In this document: in pieces, positions 16,319-23,818 of the stretch | Position numbering within the stretch: position 1 is the stretch's first letter | Layout: each line of letters begins with the position of its first letter | Assembly (NCBI GenBank): GCA_017561145.1 | Contig: JAFZDO010000005.1 | Span: 1-48,064 of the forward strand | From: Clostridia bacterium | Lineage (GTDB): Bacteria > Bacillota > Clostridia > Oscillospirales > CAG-382 | Length of the DNA stretch: 48,064 bases | Direction: 5' to 3' | Made by a program: the position numbers and the translations under genes | The notes under the pieces: generated by a model | The model's database searches: none | Told to the model about the DNA's origin: nothing | The model's input: the letters and a program-made list of their open reading frames with translations, nothing else

Positions 16319-16350
16319 AACGCTCTCTTAAACCGAGAGCGTTTTTTGTT
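16319..16350. terminator. Bidirectional terminator
   Basis: AACGCTCT and AGAGCGTT arms are followed by a T run on the plus strand. It closes the minus-strand operon ending at 16350. Confidence 0.75.
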
Positions 16351-16739
16351 TAAAAAATCAATCTTATTATTCCGAACAGCGCAAGACCGACCGCAAAAAT
16401 CACGGGCACCTGCCAGGCGGTCATAATTCTGACGGCGCGGCGCGCAAATTTAAGACCGAAGAGCGACAGGTTCATAAAAACGAACAGAACGATTATATAA
16501 ACTATCGCAAGGAAAAACAACGGGTTTAAAAGAAATGCCTCGCCGAAATTTCCGCCGAAGAATTGAAAAACGCACCTTGTTCCGCCGCAGCTCGGACATT
16601 CGATCCCGAAATTGCTCAAAAAATAACATTCGGGGAAATAGTCGATCATAAATTTTGCGATGCTTTTAAGTGTTAAAATGCCGATCACCGCAAGAGCGTC
16701 GAGGACGATTACGGTGATTTTATATCTTTTATCGGTCAT
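16350..16739 (-). CDS. DUF2752 family membrane protein
   Basis: This 129-residue protein has a short N-terminal helix, then the family hallmark ECPSCGGTRC near residue 48, followed by two or three hydrophobic segments (FLLNPLFFLAIVYIIVLFVF and the C-terminal VPVIFAVGLALFGIIRLIF). DUF2752 proteins are small membrane proteins of unknown function. The gene starts 3 bases after the stop of the zinc-ribbon gene, so the two form an operon. Confidence 0.9.
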   Translation of the reverse strand: MTDKRYKITVIVLDALAVIGILTLKSIAKFMIDYFPECYFLSNFGIECPSCGGTRCVFQFFGGNFGEAFLLNPLFFLAIVYIIVLFVFMNLSLFGLKFARRAVRIMTAWQVPVIFAVGLALFGIIRLIF

Positions 16740-16742
16740 ATT

Positions 16743-17144
16743 TTAAAAATAGAAGGCGCCTGCGATAACCGCGATCAACAAGATCGTAAGCTCGATACCG
16801 AGGCAGACGGCAGAGCAAGCGATTCCTGCGGTTGCGGTTCCGTTGGGAAGATTAAGCTTGTTCGATTTGCTTTTGCTGTATATACCGAGTGCAAGACCGA
16901 TTACCGCAAAAGCGGCGGCTATGTAGGCAGTAAGAAACGCCACGACCGAAAGGATGCCTATAATCATCGAGGCAATCCCTACGCCCTTTCCGGGCACGGT
17001 CGCAGGGGTATATAAGGGTTGACGGTATGCGTTTATCGTAGGATCGAAAACGGGCTCGGCAGAAACGGGGCCGAACTTCAATCCGCATTCCTTGCAAACG
17101 GTTGCTTCATCGGGAGATTGCTTGCCGCATTTGGGACAATACAT
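16743..17144 (-). CDS. Zinc-ribbon membrane protein (DUF4190-like)
   Basis: This 133-residue protein begins with a CxxC-x11-CxxC zinc ribbon (MYCPKCGKQSPDE ... CKECGLKFG), then a Pro-rich linker, two paired helices (GIASMIIGILSVVAFLTAYIAAAFAVIGLALGIY, about residues 54-87), and a C-terminal helix. The helical pair resembles DUF4190. A CGGAGG ribosome site precedes the start. It forms an operon with the DUF2752 gene. The function is not known; the zinc ribbon may be a protein-interaction module. Confidence 0.88.
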   Translation of the reverse strand: MYCPKCGKQSPDEATVCKECGLKFGPVSAEPVFDPTINAYRQPLYTPATVPGKGVGIASMIIGILSVVAFLTAYIAAAFAVIGLALGIYSKSKSNKLNLPNGTATAGIACSAVCLGIELTILLIAVIAGAFYF

Positions 17145-17162
17145 AATATGCCTCCGAAAATT

Positions 17163-17191
17163 AACGATTTATTAACAACAGTATATCATAA
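17163..17191 (-). promoter_or_regulatory. Promoter of the zinc-ribbon/DUF2752 operon
   Basis: On the minus strand TTGAAT and TATACT are 17 bases apart. The -35 box lies inside the last codons of the phosphopantetheinyl transferase gene. Confidence 0.6.
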
Positions 17192-17818
17192 CACTTCGAT
17201 GAATTCAAGTGCGTTTTTTTCGTTTTCGCTGTAAACAGACAGCATAAAGCCGTCCTTTTCGAGCGTTTGGCAATTGGCTTTTATATCCGAATAGGAAACC
17301 GTCAAAAGTCCGATAACGCCTATCCCGATAAATTTAAAATAGGCTTCCTTTGCCGTCCAGACGGTGAAAAACCGCTTTAAGGCTCCTCTGTCGGTGATAT
17401 ATCCGTCGGGATCGGGGGAACTGCCACCGAAAATGAATTGCTTGTCGGAATCGGTGCAGGCGATTTCGGTCACACGTGCTTCGACCTTGCGCATTTTTTC
17501 GAAATCGATGCCGACGTTTTGATCATCGACGGCACAAACGACGGTATCGCCGCAATGGCTTATATTGAAAAACACGTTTTCCTTATCGCAAATCGGCTTG
17601 CCCTTTTCGGTACGGGTAAAGCTTATATCCTCTTCCCGACAGTCGGCAAGCTTTGAAATGCCAAGCCTTGCAAGAGCTTCACCGAGAATGCTTCGCCTTC
17701 TGTCGTTTTCGATGCGCATACGGGCGATAGCTTCCTTTCGCGTTTTATCGGTCAATGAAAGATAACGGTTATATTCGCCTTCGCCAAAGCGTGACAGGCT
17801 TTTGTAATATATCTTCAT
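17186..17818 (-). CDS. 4'-phosphopantetheinyl transferase superfamily protein
   Basis: This 210-residue cytoplasmic enzyme probably transfers phosphopantetheine from CoA to carrier proteins. Sfp-type motifs are in order: FNISHCGDTVVCAV, VGIDFEKMRK (metal-binding Asp), and FFTVWTAKEAYFKFIGIG with the Trp-x-x-Lys-Glu signature. An upstream TTG (17827) could add three residues; ATG 17818 is chosen as the standard start, although no strong ribosome site is visible for either. No carrier-protein or synthase gene is nearby, so its partner is unknown. Confidence 0.9.
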   Translation of the reverse strand: MKIYYKSLSRFGEGEYNRYLSLTDKTRKEAIARMRIENDRRRSILGEALARLGISKLADCREEDISFTRTEKGKPICDKENVFFNISHCGDTVVCAVDDQNVGIDFEKMRKVEARVTEIACTDSDKQFIFGGSSPDPDGYITDRGALKRFFTVWTAKEAYFKFIGIGVIGLLTVSYSDIKANCQTLEKDGFMLSVYSENEKNALEFIEVL

Positions 17819-17825
17819 AATGTTC

Positions 17826-17856
17826 AAAAAGGTAGTTGAAAAACTACCTTCCTTTT
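17826..17856 (-). terminator. Terminator of the GerW gene
   Basis: On the minus strand AAGGTAGTT / AACTACCTT arms with a TTTC loop end in TTTT. It lies directly after the GerW stop. Confidence 0.85.
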
Positions 17857-18255
17857 TTATTTATTCTCTTTTTTCTTCTTTGCAAAGGATTTTACCGCTT
17901 CGGTGATCTTTGCAATAAGACCTGCCTTGCCGTCCTTGGGGACTGCGTCAACGGTGATAACTCTCGCTTCGCCTTCCTTGATAACAAGGAAGGAAATGGG
18001 GGTAACGGTGACCTTCGCGCCCGAGCCAGCGGGAGTATTGGACTTCTTGACGGTTGCGTTGACCATATTTGCTCCGCCGCCTGCAAAGCCTGCTGAAATT
18101 TTCGAAACGGGGATAATGGTCATTCCGTCGATAACGGTTGCTTCGCCGAGCACCGAGCTCGCATCTGCCATTTCCATCGCTTTGTCAGCAGTGAAGGACA
18201 TAAGCTGCATAAGATTTTCAGCCGCGGTGGTCTTTTTTATTTCGTTATTGTTCAT
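17857..18255 (-). CDS. gerW: GerW/YtfJ family sporulation protein
   Basis: This 132-residue protein belongs to the GerW (YtfJ) family, linked in Bacillus to spore germination. Visible features are the N-terminal helix (AAENLMQLMSF), the GEATVIDGMTIIPVSKISAGFAGGG core, a Gly-rich segment, ITPISFLVI-like beta strands (VTPISFLVIKEGEARVI), and a Lys-rich tail. The start has a GGAGGC ribosome site and lies inside the end of the DUF2953 gene (11-base overlap). The presence of the pair supports a spore-forming lineage, although such genes can persist in non-sporulating relatives. Confidence 0.92.
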   Translation of the reverse strand: MNNNEIKKTTAAENLMQLMSFTADKAMEMADASSVLGEATVIDGMTIIPVSKISAGFAGGGANMVNATVKKSNTPAGSGAKVTVTPISFLVIKEGEARVITVDAVPKDGKAGLIAKITEAVKSFAKKKKENK

Positions 18256-18880
18256 TCGTTGCCTCCATTTGCTCGCTTGCGCTTCTCATCAAAGCGCGTA
18301 ATATGTGGATGATGCATAACTTGGCTTTGATATCTATACCAAGATACGCTTCGTTTTCGAAATCACAGCCGATATTGACGTTAAGCGCCTTTTCGGCATT
18401 TTTCAGATTCGTTTCAAGATATCCGATAAAGGGATAAACGGTCGAGCATACGACCCCGTATTCTATTGCCGCATCCGCCGCATCGCTTCCGCCGCAGACG
18501 ACGTCAAGACCCAATCGCTTGAATTTTATCTTCTTCGCCAGCCAAAGATTTGAATCGGTAAGAAGCATAAATACGGTAACAAGACCGGTGAGCTTGCTCG
18601 AAACGCTTTCCTTTTGCTTTTCGCCTTCGTCGGTTTGTGATTCAATAATCTGTTCAAACCCCAACATCCGCTTTATCGCCGATCCGATCCTGCTCGGCTT
18701 TTTGCTTTTTTTCTTCGGCTTGTTCAGGTCGATAACCGTGAAGAAAAGGAATTTCACCTTTAATTCGGGGCGCTCCTGCGTGTTGAAGGAGAAGAAGACC
18801 CTTATGCTCGATATGAGCAGGATAACAATTATTGCAATTATTACGGCAAGCAGGATGCCGATGATAGCCAATACCGTCAA
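18245..18880 (-). CDS. DUF2953 domain protein (TTG start)
   Basis: This 211-residue protein has an N-terminal transmembrane helix (about residues 4-27), then a beta strand region (VKFLFFTVIDLNKPKKKSKK), a helical middle and a C-terminal DUF2953-type domain (LGLDVVCGGSDAADAAIEYGVV ... CDFENEAYLGIDIKAKL). The start codon is TTG at 18880, supported by AAGGAGGA about 8 bases upstream and by the absence of an ATG that preserves the membrane helix. DUF2953 genes are commonly adjacent to ytfJ in Clostridia and Bacilli, matching the overlap seen here. Confidence 0.88.
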   Translation of the reverse strand: MTVLAIIGILLAVIIAIIVILLISSIRVFFSFNTQERPELKVKFLFFTVIDLNKPKKKSKKPSRIGSAIKRMLGFEQIIESQTDEGEKQKESVSSKLTGLVTVFMLLTDSNLWLAKKIKFKRLGLDVVCGGSDAADAAIEYGVVCSTVYPFIGYLETNLKNAEKALNVNIGCDFENEAYLGIDIKAKLCIIHILRALMRSASEQMEATNEQ

Positions 18881-18962
18881 AAAGCGCTCCTCCTTATCGA
18901 AAATATTGCTTTCATAGTGTAACCCAATTTATTTTAACATATTCTTTTTCAAAATGCAATAA

Positions 18963-18987
18963 AAAAACTTGCATAGAGCAAGTTCTT
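18963..18987 (-). terminator. Terminator of pth
   Basis: On the minus strand ACTTGC / GCAAGT arms with a 5-base loop run into seven T residues. Confidence 0.8.
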
Positions 18988-18994
18988 TTACATT

Positions 18995-19594
18995 TTATAC
19001 GGTTTTGTTGTATTTGCTCATCGCAAGGTCGAAATTACCGCAAACTATCTGCTCTACCGCGAGCGATACGTTTTCGATAGCGCTGTTAAGCGCATCACTT
19101 TCTTCGTCCTTAAAAAGGCTTAACACCCAATCGACCATCGGGGTCTCCTCGGGGCGCTTGCCTGCGCCGACCTTTATACGGGGGAAATCCTGCGTGCCGA
19201 GGTTTTCGATAATATCGTTAACGCCCTTTTGTCCGCCCGAGCTTCCGCTTTTGCGGATACGCACGCTTCCGACGTTGAACGAAACGTCGTCGGCGATAAC
19301 GAGTAATCTTTCGGGCGAAATATTATGCTTTTCAAGCGCCTGGATCGCCGCGTAACCGCTGTTGTTCATAAAGGTCTGGGGCTTTAAAAGAAGACAGTCG
19401 GTATCGCCTATCCTGCAATATGCGCCGAGCGAATCGAACATCTTTTTGTTTATCTCAACGCCTGCCTTTTCGGCAATGCGGTCGATGCACAAAAAGCCCG
19501 CGTTGTGACGTGTGTATTCATATTTCTTGCCGGGATTTCCAAGCCCGATTATCACCCAAACGGGTATTATCTTTTCTTTTTTTCTGAAAAACAT
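18995..19594 (-). CDS. pth: Peptidyl-tRNA hydrolase
   Basis: This 199-residue enzyme releases peptides from stalled peptidyl-tRNA. Motifs are IIGLGNPGKKYEYTRHNAGF (with the catalytic His), KPQTFMNNSG (with the key Asn), and IADDVSFNVGSVRIRKSGS. The Pth family normally begins at the IIGLGNPG segment, so the first dozen residues (FFRKKEKIIPVW) are a short extra leader. Start 19594 has an AAGGAAA site and fits the promoter at 19626-19654; the longer reading to 19654 would cover that promoter. Confidence 0.95.
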   Translation of the reverse strand: MFFRKKEKIIPVWVIIGLGNPGKKYEYTRHNAGFLCIDRIAEKAGVEINKKMFDSLGAYCRIGDTDCLLLKPQTFMNNSGYAAIQALEKHNISPERLLVIADDVSFNVGSVRIRKSGSSGGQKGVNDIIENLGTQDFPRIKVGAGKRPEETPMVDWVLSLFKDEESDALNSAIENVSLAVEQIVCGNFDLAMSKYNKTV

Positions 19595-19625
19595 AGAATT
19601 TTCCTTATAGCGTATTTTTCGGTAC

Positions 19626-19654
19626 ATTATAACATCAATAATGAAATTTTGCAA
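19626..19654 (-). promoter_or_regulatory. Promoter of pth
   Basis: On the minus strand TTGCAA (19654-19649) and TATAAT (19631-19626) are 17 bases apart. It begins only 10 bases past the stop of the truncated MocR-type gene. Confidence 0.85.
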
Positions 19655-19663
19655 TAGGGGAGG

Positions 19664-20740
19664 CTAAACCGTTTTTCGGATCTTACGCCTTACCCGATTT
19701 ATATGCCTTTCAAAATCGCCGTTGTTGATAAGCTCGGCAAGAACGTACTGCATAAAGGTGGGCACGGTGCAGGAATAAAAACCGAGCTTTGCGTCAAAGC
19801 GGCTTACCAGATGCTTCGGAAGCACCATATATGCGATTCGCAGTGAGGGCGAGACGGTTTTTGAAAAGGAATTGAGATATATCACGTTGTCCTTTTGTGA
19901 CAGTGAAAACAAGGTTTCCGTTGGCTTTGACGAGACCGAAAATTCCGATTCGAAATCGTCCTCGATGATATATCTGCCGTCTTCTTCCGCCCAGCCGATA
20001 TACTCGTGCAGCTTGGATGCGGTTGCCGTAACGCCGCTTGGGTAGCTTCTGTAGGGGGTCGTGTGAAGGGTATCCGCTTCGGTTTCTGAAAGCGCAACGC
20101 TGTCTATTCCGCAATCGGTCAGCGGTAAAAGCTCGTATGCTATCTCGGTCGCCTTATATACCTGTTCTATTTTTTTATAGGACGGCGATTCGATTGCATA
20201 GCGGCGGCTTCTGCCGAGCAGCTCAACGATAAGTCCGTAGAGATATTCCGAGCCCGAGCCGATAATTATACGGTCTGCTTCGACGTGTATGCTTCGGTTT
20301 CTCGCAAGATAGCGCCGTATCGCATCGCGAAGCTCGACACAGCCGAAATTCGGCGATTTTTCAAGCAAAAGCTCTCCGTGCTCGGTCAACACTCTGCGGA
20401 TGGTTTTGCTTAGCACCGATAAGGGGAAGCTCGGATACTCGTGCGCGGGAAGATTAGGCGTGTGCTTCGTGGTATGCTCCTCGGGCAATGCGAATCCGTC
20501 GGACTTGCGGAAGATAACGAAAAAACCGCTTCTCTCGCGTGATTCGACGTACCCCTCCTCGCAAAGAAGCGAATAGGCGTGCTCCACAGTAACCGTGCTT
20601 ATCCCTTTTTCTTCTGCAAGAACGCGTTTCGAGGGGAGCTTTGTGTTGAAGGGATAGCTTCCCGCAATAATGTCGTCGCGTATTTGCTTGTATACCCGAA
20701 GATAGATCGGGTTGTTGTCTTTATCAAAGCTTCGTTTCAT
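19664..20740 (-). CDS. MocR/GntR-type PLP-dependent regulator, C-terminally short
   Basis: This 358-residue protein starts with a GntR winged helix (residues about 10-75, YKQIRDDIIAGSYPFNTKLP, then STVTVEHAYSLLCEEGYV). It continues into an aminotransferase-fold effector domain with GSGSEYLYG, EDDFESEF and the PLP-lysine motif NSFSKTVSPSLRIAYMVLP near residue 290. MocR proteins are normally about 450-490 residues. This one stops at RRKIRKTV, where the family continues for roughly another 100 residues of small C-terminal domain. The following DNA is the pth promoter, not coding. It may be a degraded gene or a regulator lacking full PLP-fold function. It is divergent from an ECF vitamin transporter subunit. 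Confidence 0.8.
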   Translation of the reverse strand: MKRSFDKDNNPIYLRVYKQIRDDIIAGSYPFNTKLPSKRVLAEEKGISTVTVEHAYSLLCEEGYVESRERSGFFVIFRKSDGFALPEEHTTKHTPNLPAHEYPSFPLSVLSKTIRRVLTEHGELLLEKSPNFGCVELRDAIRRYLARNRSIHVEADRIIIGSGSEYLYGLIVELLGRSRRYAIESPSYKKIEQVYKATEIAYELLPLTDCGIDSVALSETEADTLHTTPYRSYPSGVTATASKLHEYIGWAEEDGRYIIEDDFESEFSVSSKPTETLFSLSQKDNVIYLNSFSKTVSPSLRIAYMVLPKHLVSRFDAKLGFYSCTVPTFMQYVLAELINNGDFERHINRVRRKIRKTV

Positions 20741-20832
20741 CTGGTTATATAAAATACTCCCGAATTGATGATTGTCATAATGTCAGATTAAGTATATATT
20801 ATTTTCATCCGAATGTAAAGGGGTTTGATAAA
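20741..20832. promoter_or_regulatory. Divergent control region between the MocR-type gene and the ECF S-component
   Basis: This is a 92-base A/T-rich spacer. It contains GTCATAATGTCA-type half repeats near 20775-20787 and a TATATATT stretch near 20793-20800 that could serve as -10 sequence. MocR regulators usually bind direct repeats in such spacers, but I cannot define the site with certainty. Confidence 0.4.
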
Positions 20833-21333
20833 ATGAATAAAGAAACAAAGCGTCTCGTGACAGCGGCGCTTTTGGCGGCATTGACGTGCGTTGCGACTAT
20901 GGTCATTAAGGTGCCGTCGCCGCTTAACGGTTATTTGAATTTGGGGGACTGCATCGTTTTGCTTGCGGGCTGGATGCTTTCACCCGCGTTGGGCTTTCTG
21001 TCCGCCGGACTCGGCTCTGCGCTTGCGGACGTTTTTTCGGGATACGTAACATACGCGATACCGACCTTTATTATCAAGGGCTTGATGGCGCTTATTGCGT
21101 TTTACGGCTTTAAGCTTTTGAATAAAAGGCTCGGGGACGTTTTGTCGAGGATAATAAGCGGCATTTCTGCGGAAATAACGATGATATTGGGATATTACCT
21201 GTTCGAGGGCTTTTTGTACGGCTTTATCCCGTCGGCGGTCAATATTCCCGCAAACGCCGTGCAGGGCGTAGCGGGTCTTGTATTGGGTGTGCTCTTGATA
21301 AAGCTCTTCCAACGCGCAAAAATTTCGTTATAA
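20833..21333 (+). CDS. ECF transporter S component (vitamin uptake)
   Basis: This 166-residue protein has five or six helices. It begins NKETKRLVTAALLAALTCVATMV and continues with the substrate-side loop VPSPLNGYLNLGDCIVLLAGW and GFLSAGLGSALADVFSGY. This pattern fits energy-coupling-factor S subunits of the DUF3816/HmpT-like group, which capture a vitamin and pair with shared EcfAAT. Divergence from a MocR-type PLP regulator makes a vitamin B6 compound a plausible substrate, by analogy with known MocR-controlled B6 genes. That is inference. AAAGGGG precedes the start. Confidence 0.88.
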   Translation: MNKETKRLVTAALLAALTCVATMVIKVPSPLNGYLNLGDCIVLLAGWMLSPALGFLSAGLGSALADVFSGYVTYAIPTFIIKGLMALIAFYGFKLLNKRLGDVLSRIISGISAEITMILGYYLFEGFLYGFIPSAVNIPANAVQGVAGLVLGVLLIKLFQRAKISL

Positions 21334-21337
21334 AATA

Positions 21338-21369
21338 CAAAGAAGATGGAACGAATCCATCTTCTTTTA
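21338..21369. terminator. Bidirectional terminator between the ECF gene and tRNA-Arg
   Basis: AAAGAAGATGGA and TCCATCTTCTTT arms have a 5-base loop, with A/T runs on both sides. It can end both the plus-strand ECF gene and the minus-strand tRNA transcript. Confidence 0.85.
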
Positions 21370-21371
21370 TT

Positions 21372-21446
21372 TGGCACCCGCAACGGGAATCGAACCCATA
21401 ACTAACCCTTAGGAGGGGCTTATTATATCCATTTAACTATGCAGGC
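21372..21446 (-). tRNA. tRNA-Arg, anticodon CCU
   Basis: The reverse complement folds as a cloverleaf. The acceptor stem is GCCTGCA with TGCGGGT, then G and encoded CCA. There is a weak D-arm (GTTA/TAAT), an anticodon stem AGCCC/GGGTT around the loop CTCCTAA (anticodon CCT), and a T-arm ATGGG-TTCGATT-CCCGT. It decodes AGG. The D-stem contains only A-T and G-U pairs, which is weak but acceptable. Confidence 0.93.
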
Positions 21447-21466
21447 ATATTTTTTGTAAGCTTGAT

Positions 21467-21614
21467 ATGGCGTACACCGCAAAAGCTTTGAACAAACTGC
21501 GCCTTGCAGTAGGTTTCTACAGCTTCGGCTTAGTTTGTTCAATCTACGCACATCTCAAGCTTCCAAATTGCAGCTGAATGGCGTACACCGCAAAAGCTTT
21601 AAACAATCTACGCA
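21467..21614. repeat. Duplicated segment, one copy carrying a 47-base hairpin insertion
   Basis: The gene-free stretch 21447-21837 contains two copies of a 37-base unit starting ATGGCGTACACCGC and ending ATCTACGCA. Copy 2 (21578-21614) is contiguous. Copy 1 (21467-21550) is split by 47 extra bases (21496-21542), which create an 11-base stem TTGAACAAACT / AGTTTGTTCAA (21488-21498 and 21532-21542). Inside it are three small hairpins: CTGC-GCAG, GTAG-CTAC and AGC-TTCG-GCT. Confidence 0.75.
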
Positions 21615-21771
21615 AAACTCAAAAACGCAAAATCTATCGAATTTATATGAGGCGGGAAAAACTGCATTGCGCACTTGATATTTTAATGCTCACGCACATT
21701 TTTGTCAAGACTTTATGGGTAAATTGTGCATATAATTGCATTAAGAGAAGCAGGTTTGTTGAAAAGGGGTA

Positions 21772-21800
21772 TTGAAATTTGCAAAAGCTTGTGATAAAAT
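21772..21800 (+). promoter_or_regulatory. Promoter of aspartokinase
   Basis: TTGAAA (21772-21777) and TAAAAT (21795-21800) are 17 bases apart. The leader is about 30 bases, too short for a lysine riboswitch. Confidence 0.8.
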
Positions 21801-21837
21801 ACTACCGAAAATATATTAAAATGCGGAAATGTGGCTT

Positions 21838-23166
21838 ATGAAAACATTATTCGAGAAAAAAGTTGTTAAATTCGGCGGCAGCTCGCTTGCATCTGCCGAG
21901 CAATTCGTTAAAAGTGCAAATATCATCAAGGCGGAATCTGTCCGTCGTTTTGTCGTGCCCAGCGCACCCGGCAAGCGCTTTGACGGTGATACAAAGGTGA
22001 CCGACCTTCTTATCAACTGCTATAACCAAAGCGTTTCTTCGGGCGATTGGGAAGCTACCTTTGACAAGATCGAGGAAAGATATAACGATATCATCAAGGG
22101 CTTGGGACTTACGATCGATCTGAGCGTTGAATATGCAAAGATTAGAAAGGCGCTTTCCGAGGGCACTACTCTTGATTATACCGCATCGCGCGGCGAATAT
22201 TTAAACGGTCTTATCCTTGCCGATTATATCGGTTATGAATTCGTTGATGCGGCAGAGGTAATCTTCTTCGACGAAAACGGCAAGTTCGATGCAAATTACA
22301 CCAACACCGTTATGGCACAGCGCCTTTCGGGCAAGCGCAACGCCGTTATCCCCGGCTTTTACGGCTCTAACCCCGACGGAACGATCAAAACCTTCTCACG
22401 CGGTGGCAGTGACATCACCGGTGCGATCGTTGCACGTGCCGTTATGGCGGATATTTATGAAAACTGGACGGACGTTTCGGGCTTTTTGATGTGCGATCCG
22501 AGAATCGTCGAAAATCCCCGTCCCATTTCGATAATCACCTACCGCGAGCTTCGCGAGCTTTCCTATATGGGCGCGTCGGTGCTTCACGAGGACAGCATTT
22601 TCCCCGTTAAGCTTGCAAGCATTCCGATAAACATCCGTAACACCAACCGTCCCGAGGATGCGGGTACTCTTATCGTTACCTCGACCGACGGCTACAAGAC
22701 CGACGATATCATCACAGGTATCGCAGGCAAGAAGGGCTTTTTGGTCATCCGTATCGAAAAGGATATGATGAACTCCGAGCCCGGCTTCGGTATGCGCGTG
22801 CTTAAGGTGTTTGCCGACCTCAACATCAACTTCGAGCATATCCCCTCGGGTATCGATACAATGTGTATCGTCGTTAATGCCGATGACGTTGACGGCAGAG
22901 AATACGATATCGCATCCTCTATTCAAAAGGCGGTCAATCCCGACCACATCCACATCGACAAAAAGATGGGACTCGTTGCGGTCGTTGGCCGTAATATGGC
23001 GGGTCAGCCCGGTACCGCGGCGCGTGTTTTCAGCGCACTCGCGAGAAAGAACATCAACATCCGTATGATCGATCAGGGCTCGAGCGAGCTTAACATCATC
23101 ATCGGTGTCGATGAAAGCTCCTTCACGAGAGCTATCAAGGCGATCTATAAGGAATTCTGTAACTGA
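21838..23166 (+). CDS. Aspartokinase
   Basis: This 442-residue cytoplasmic enzyme phosphorylates aspartate in the lysine/threonine/methionine pathway. The kinase domain begins VVKFGGSSLASAEQF, and FSRGGSDITGAIVARA marks the aspartate/ATP site. The last 150 residues form two ACT domains (GFLVIRIEKDMM and VAVVGRNMAGQPGTAARVF ... SSELNIIIGVD), the usual site of feedback inhibition by lysine or threonine. An ATG at 21829 is also possible; 21838 is preferred because GGAA stands 9 bases before it. Whether it is the lysC or another paralogue type cannot be told. The next gene begins 1 base after its stop. Confidence 0.93.
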   Translation: MKTLFEKKVVKFGGSSLASAEQFVKSANIIKAESVRRFVVPSAPGKRFDGDTKVTDLLINCYNQSVSSGDWEATFDKIEERYNDIIKGLGLTIDLSVEYAKIRKALSEGTTLDYTASRGEYLNGLILADYIGYEFVDAAEVIFFDENGKFDANYTNTVMAQRLSGKRNAVIPGFYGSNPDGTIKTFSRGGSDITGAIVARAVMADIYENWTDVSGFLMCDPRIVENPRPISIITYRELRELSYMGASVLHEDSIFPVKLASIPINIRNTNRPEDAGTLIVTSTDGYKTDDIITGIAGKKGFLVIRIEKDMMNSEPGFGMRVLKVFADLNINFEHIPSGIDTMCIVVNADDVDGREYDIASSIQKAVNPDHIHIDKKMGLVAVVGRNMAGQPGTAARVFSALARKNINIRMIDQGSSELNIIIGVDESSFTRAIKAIYKEFCN

Positions 23167-23167
23167 T

Positions 23168-23785
23168 ATGGGTTACACGACCGTAAAACAGAATTCTGAA
23201 TTTTATATGGTCGAGCGCAAGAGCGAATTTATCGGCTATTGCGCCCCCGTTACGAGCGAGGAGGAAGCAATCGCTTTCGTTAACTCGATCAAGAAAAAGC
23301 ATTCCGATGCAACGCATAACGTCTATGCTTACGTTCTGCGCGAGGGCTTTAAGGAGCGCTTTTCGGATGACGGCGAGCCGCACGGCACGGCAGGTATGCC
23401 TGTGCTCGATTCTATCCGCAAGGCAGGACTTACCGACACCGCGGTCGTGGTCACGCGTTATTTCGGCGGTATCCTTTTGGGTACGGGCGGATTGGTGCGT
23501 GCCTATACGGGTGCGGCAAGCGGTGCGATAAAGGAAGCTGGCATTGCCGAGGTCGGCGATTTCGATATCGTCGAGGTAAAATGCAACTATTCCGATTATC
23601 AAAAGGTCATGCCCTTGGTTTCTGCAATTTCGGCGCGTACCGAGGACAGCGATTTCGGCACCGACGTGAAATTGATACTTGCCGTTACCCAATCGGTGAG
23701 CGATAAATTCATATCCGATATGGTCGAAACGACGAACGGACGCGTTATTGCAAGCAAGATCGGCAGTAAAACAGACTTTATTTAA
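23168..23785 (+). CDS. YigZ/IMPACT family protein
   Basis: This 205-residue protein begins GYTTVKQNSEFYMVERKSEFIG and has the family core KKHSDATHNVYAYVLR, FSDDGEPHGTAGMPVL and VVVTRYFGGILLGTGGLVRAY, then a C-terminal domain of about 70 residues. This matches YigZ, the bacterial homologue of IMPACT, whose molecular role is not settled. It begins 1 base after the aspartokinase stop, so translation is likely coupled. The longer reading from 23105 lies inside the aspartokinase gene and is rejected. Confidence 0.93.
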   Translation: MGYTTVKQNSEFYMVERKSEFIGYCAPVTSEEEAIAFVNSIKKKHSDATHNVYAYVLREGFKERFSDDGEPHGTAGMPVLDSIRKAGLTDTAVVVTRYFGGILLGTGGLVRAYTGAASGAIKEAGIAEVGDFDIVEVKCNYSDYQKVMPLVSAISARTEDSDFGTDVKLILAVTQSVSDKFISDMVETTNGRVIASKIGSKTDFI

Positions 23786-23787
23786 TA

Positions 23788-23817
23788 AAAACGGCGGAAT
23801 TGACCGCCGTTTTTTCT
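23788..23817. terminator. Bidirectional terminator after the YigZ gene
   Basis: AAAACGGCGG and CCGCCGTTTT arms with a 6-base loop are followed by TTTTTT on the plus strand. It also serves the minus-strand amidase gene ending at 23819. Confidence 0.9.
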
Positions 23818-23818
23818 T

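Noticed and set aside
21772..21837. Possible lysine riboswitch before aspartokinase
   Set aside because: The leader after the promoter is about 30 bases, far shorter than the lysine aptamer.
21447..21837. CRISPR array in the repeat tract
   Set aside because: There are only two unequal copies with no regular spacers, and no cas genes in the window.
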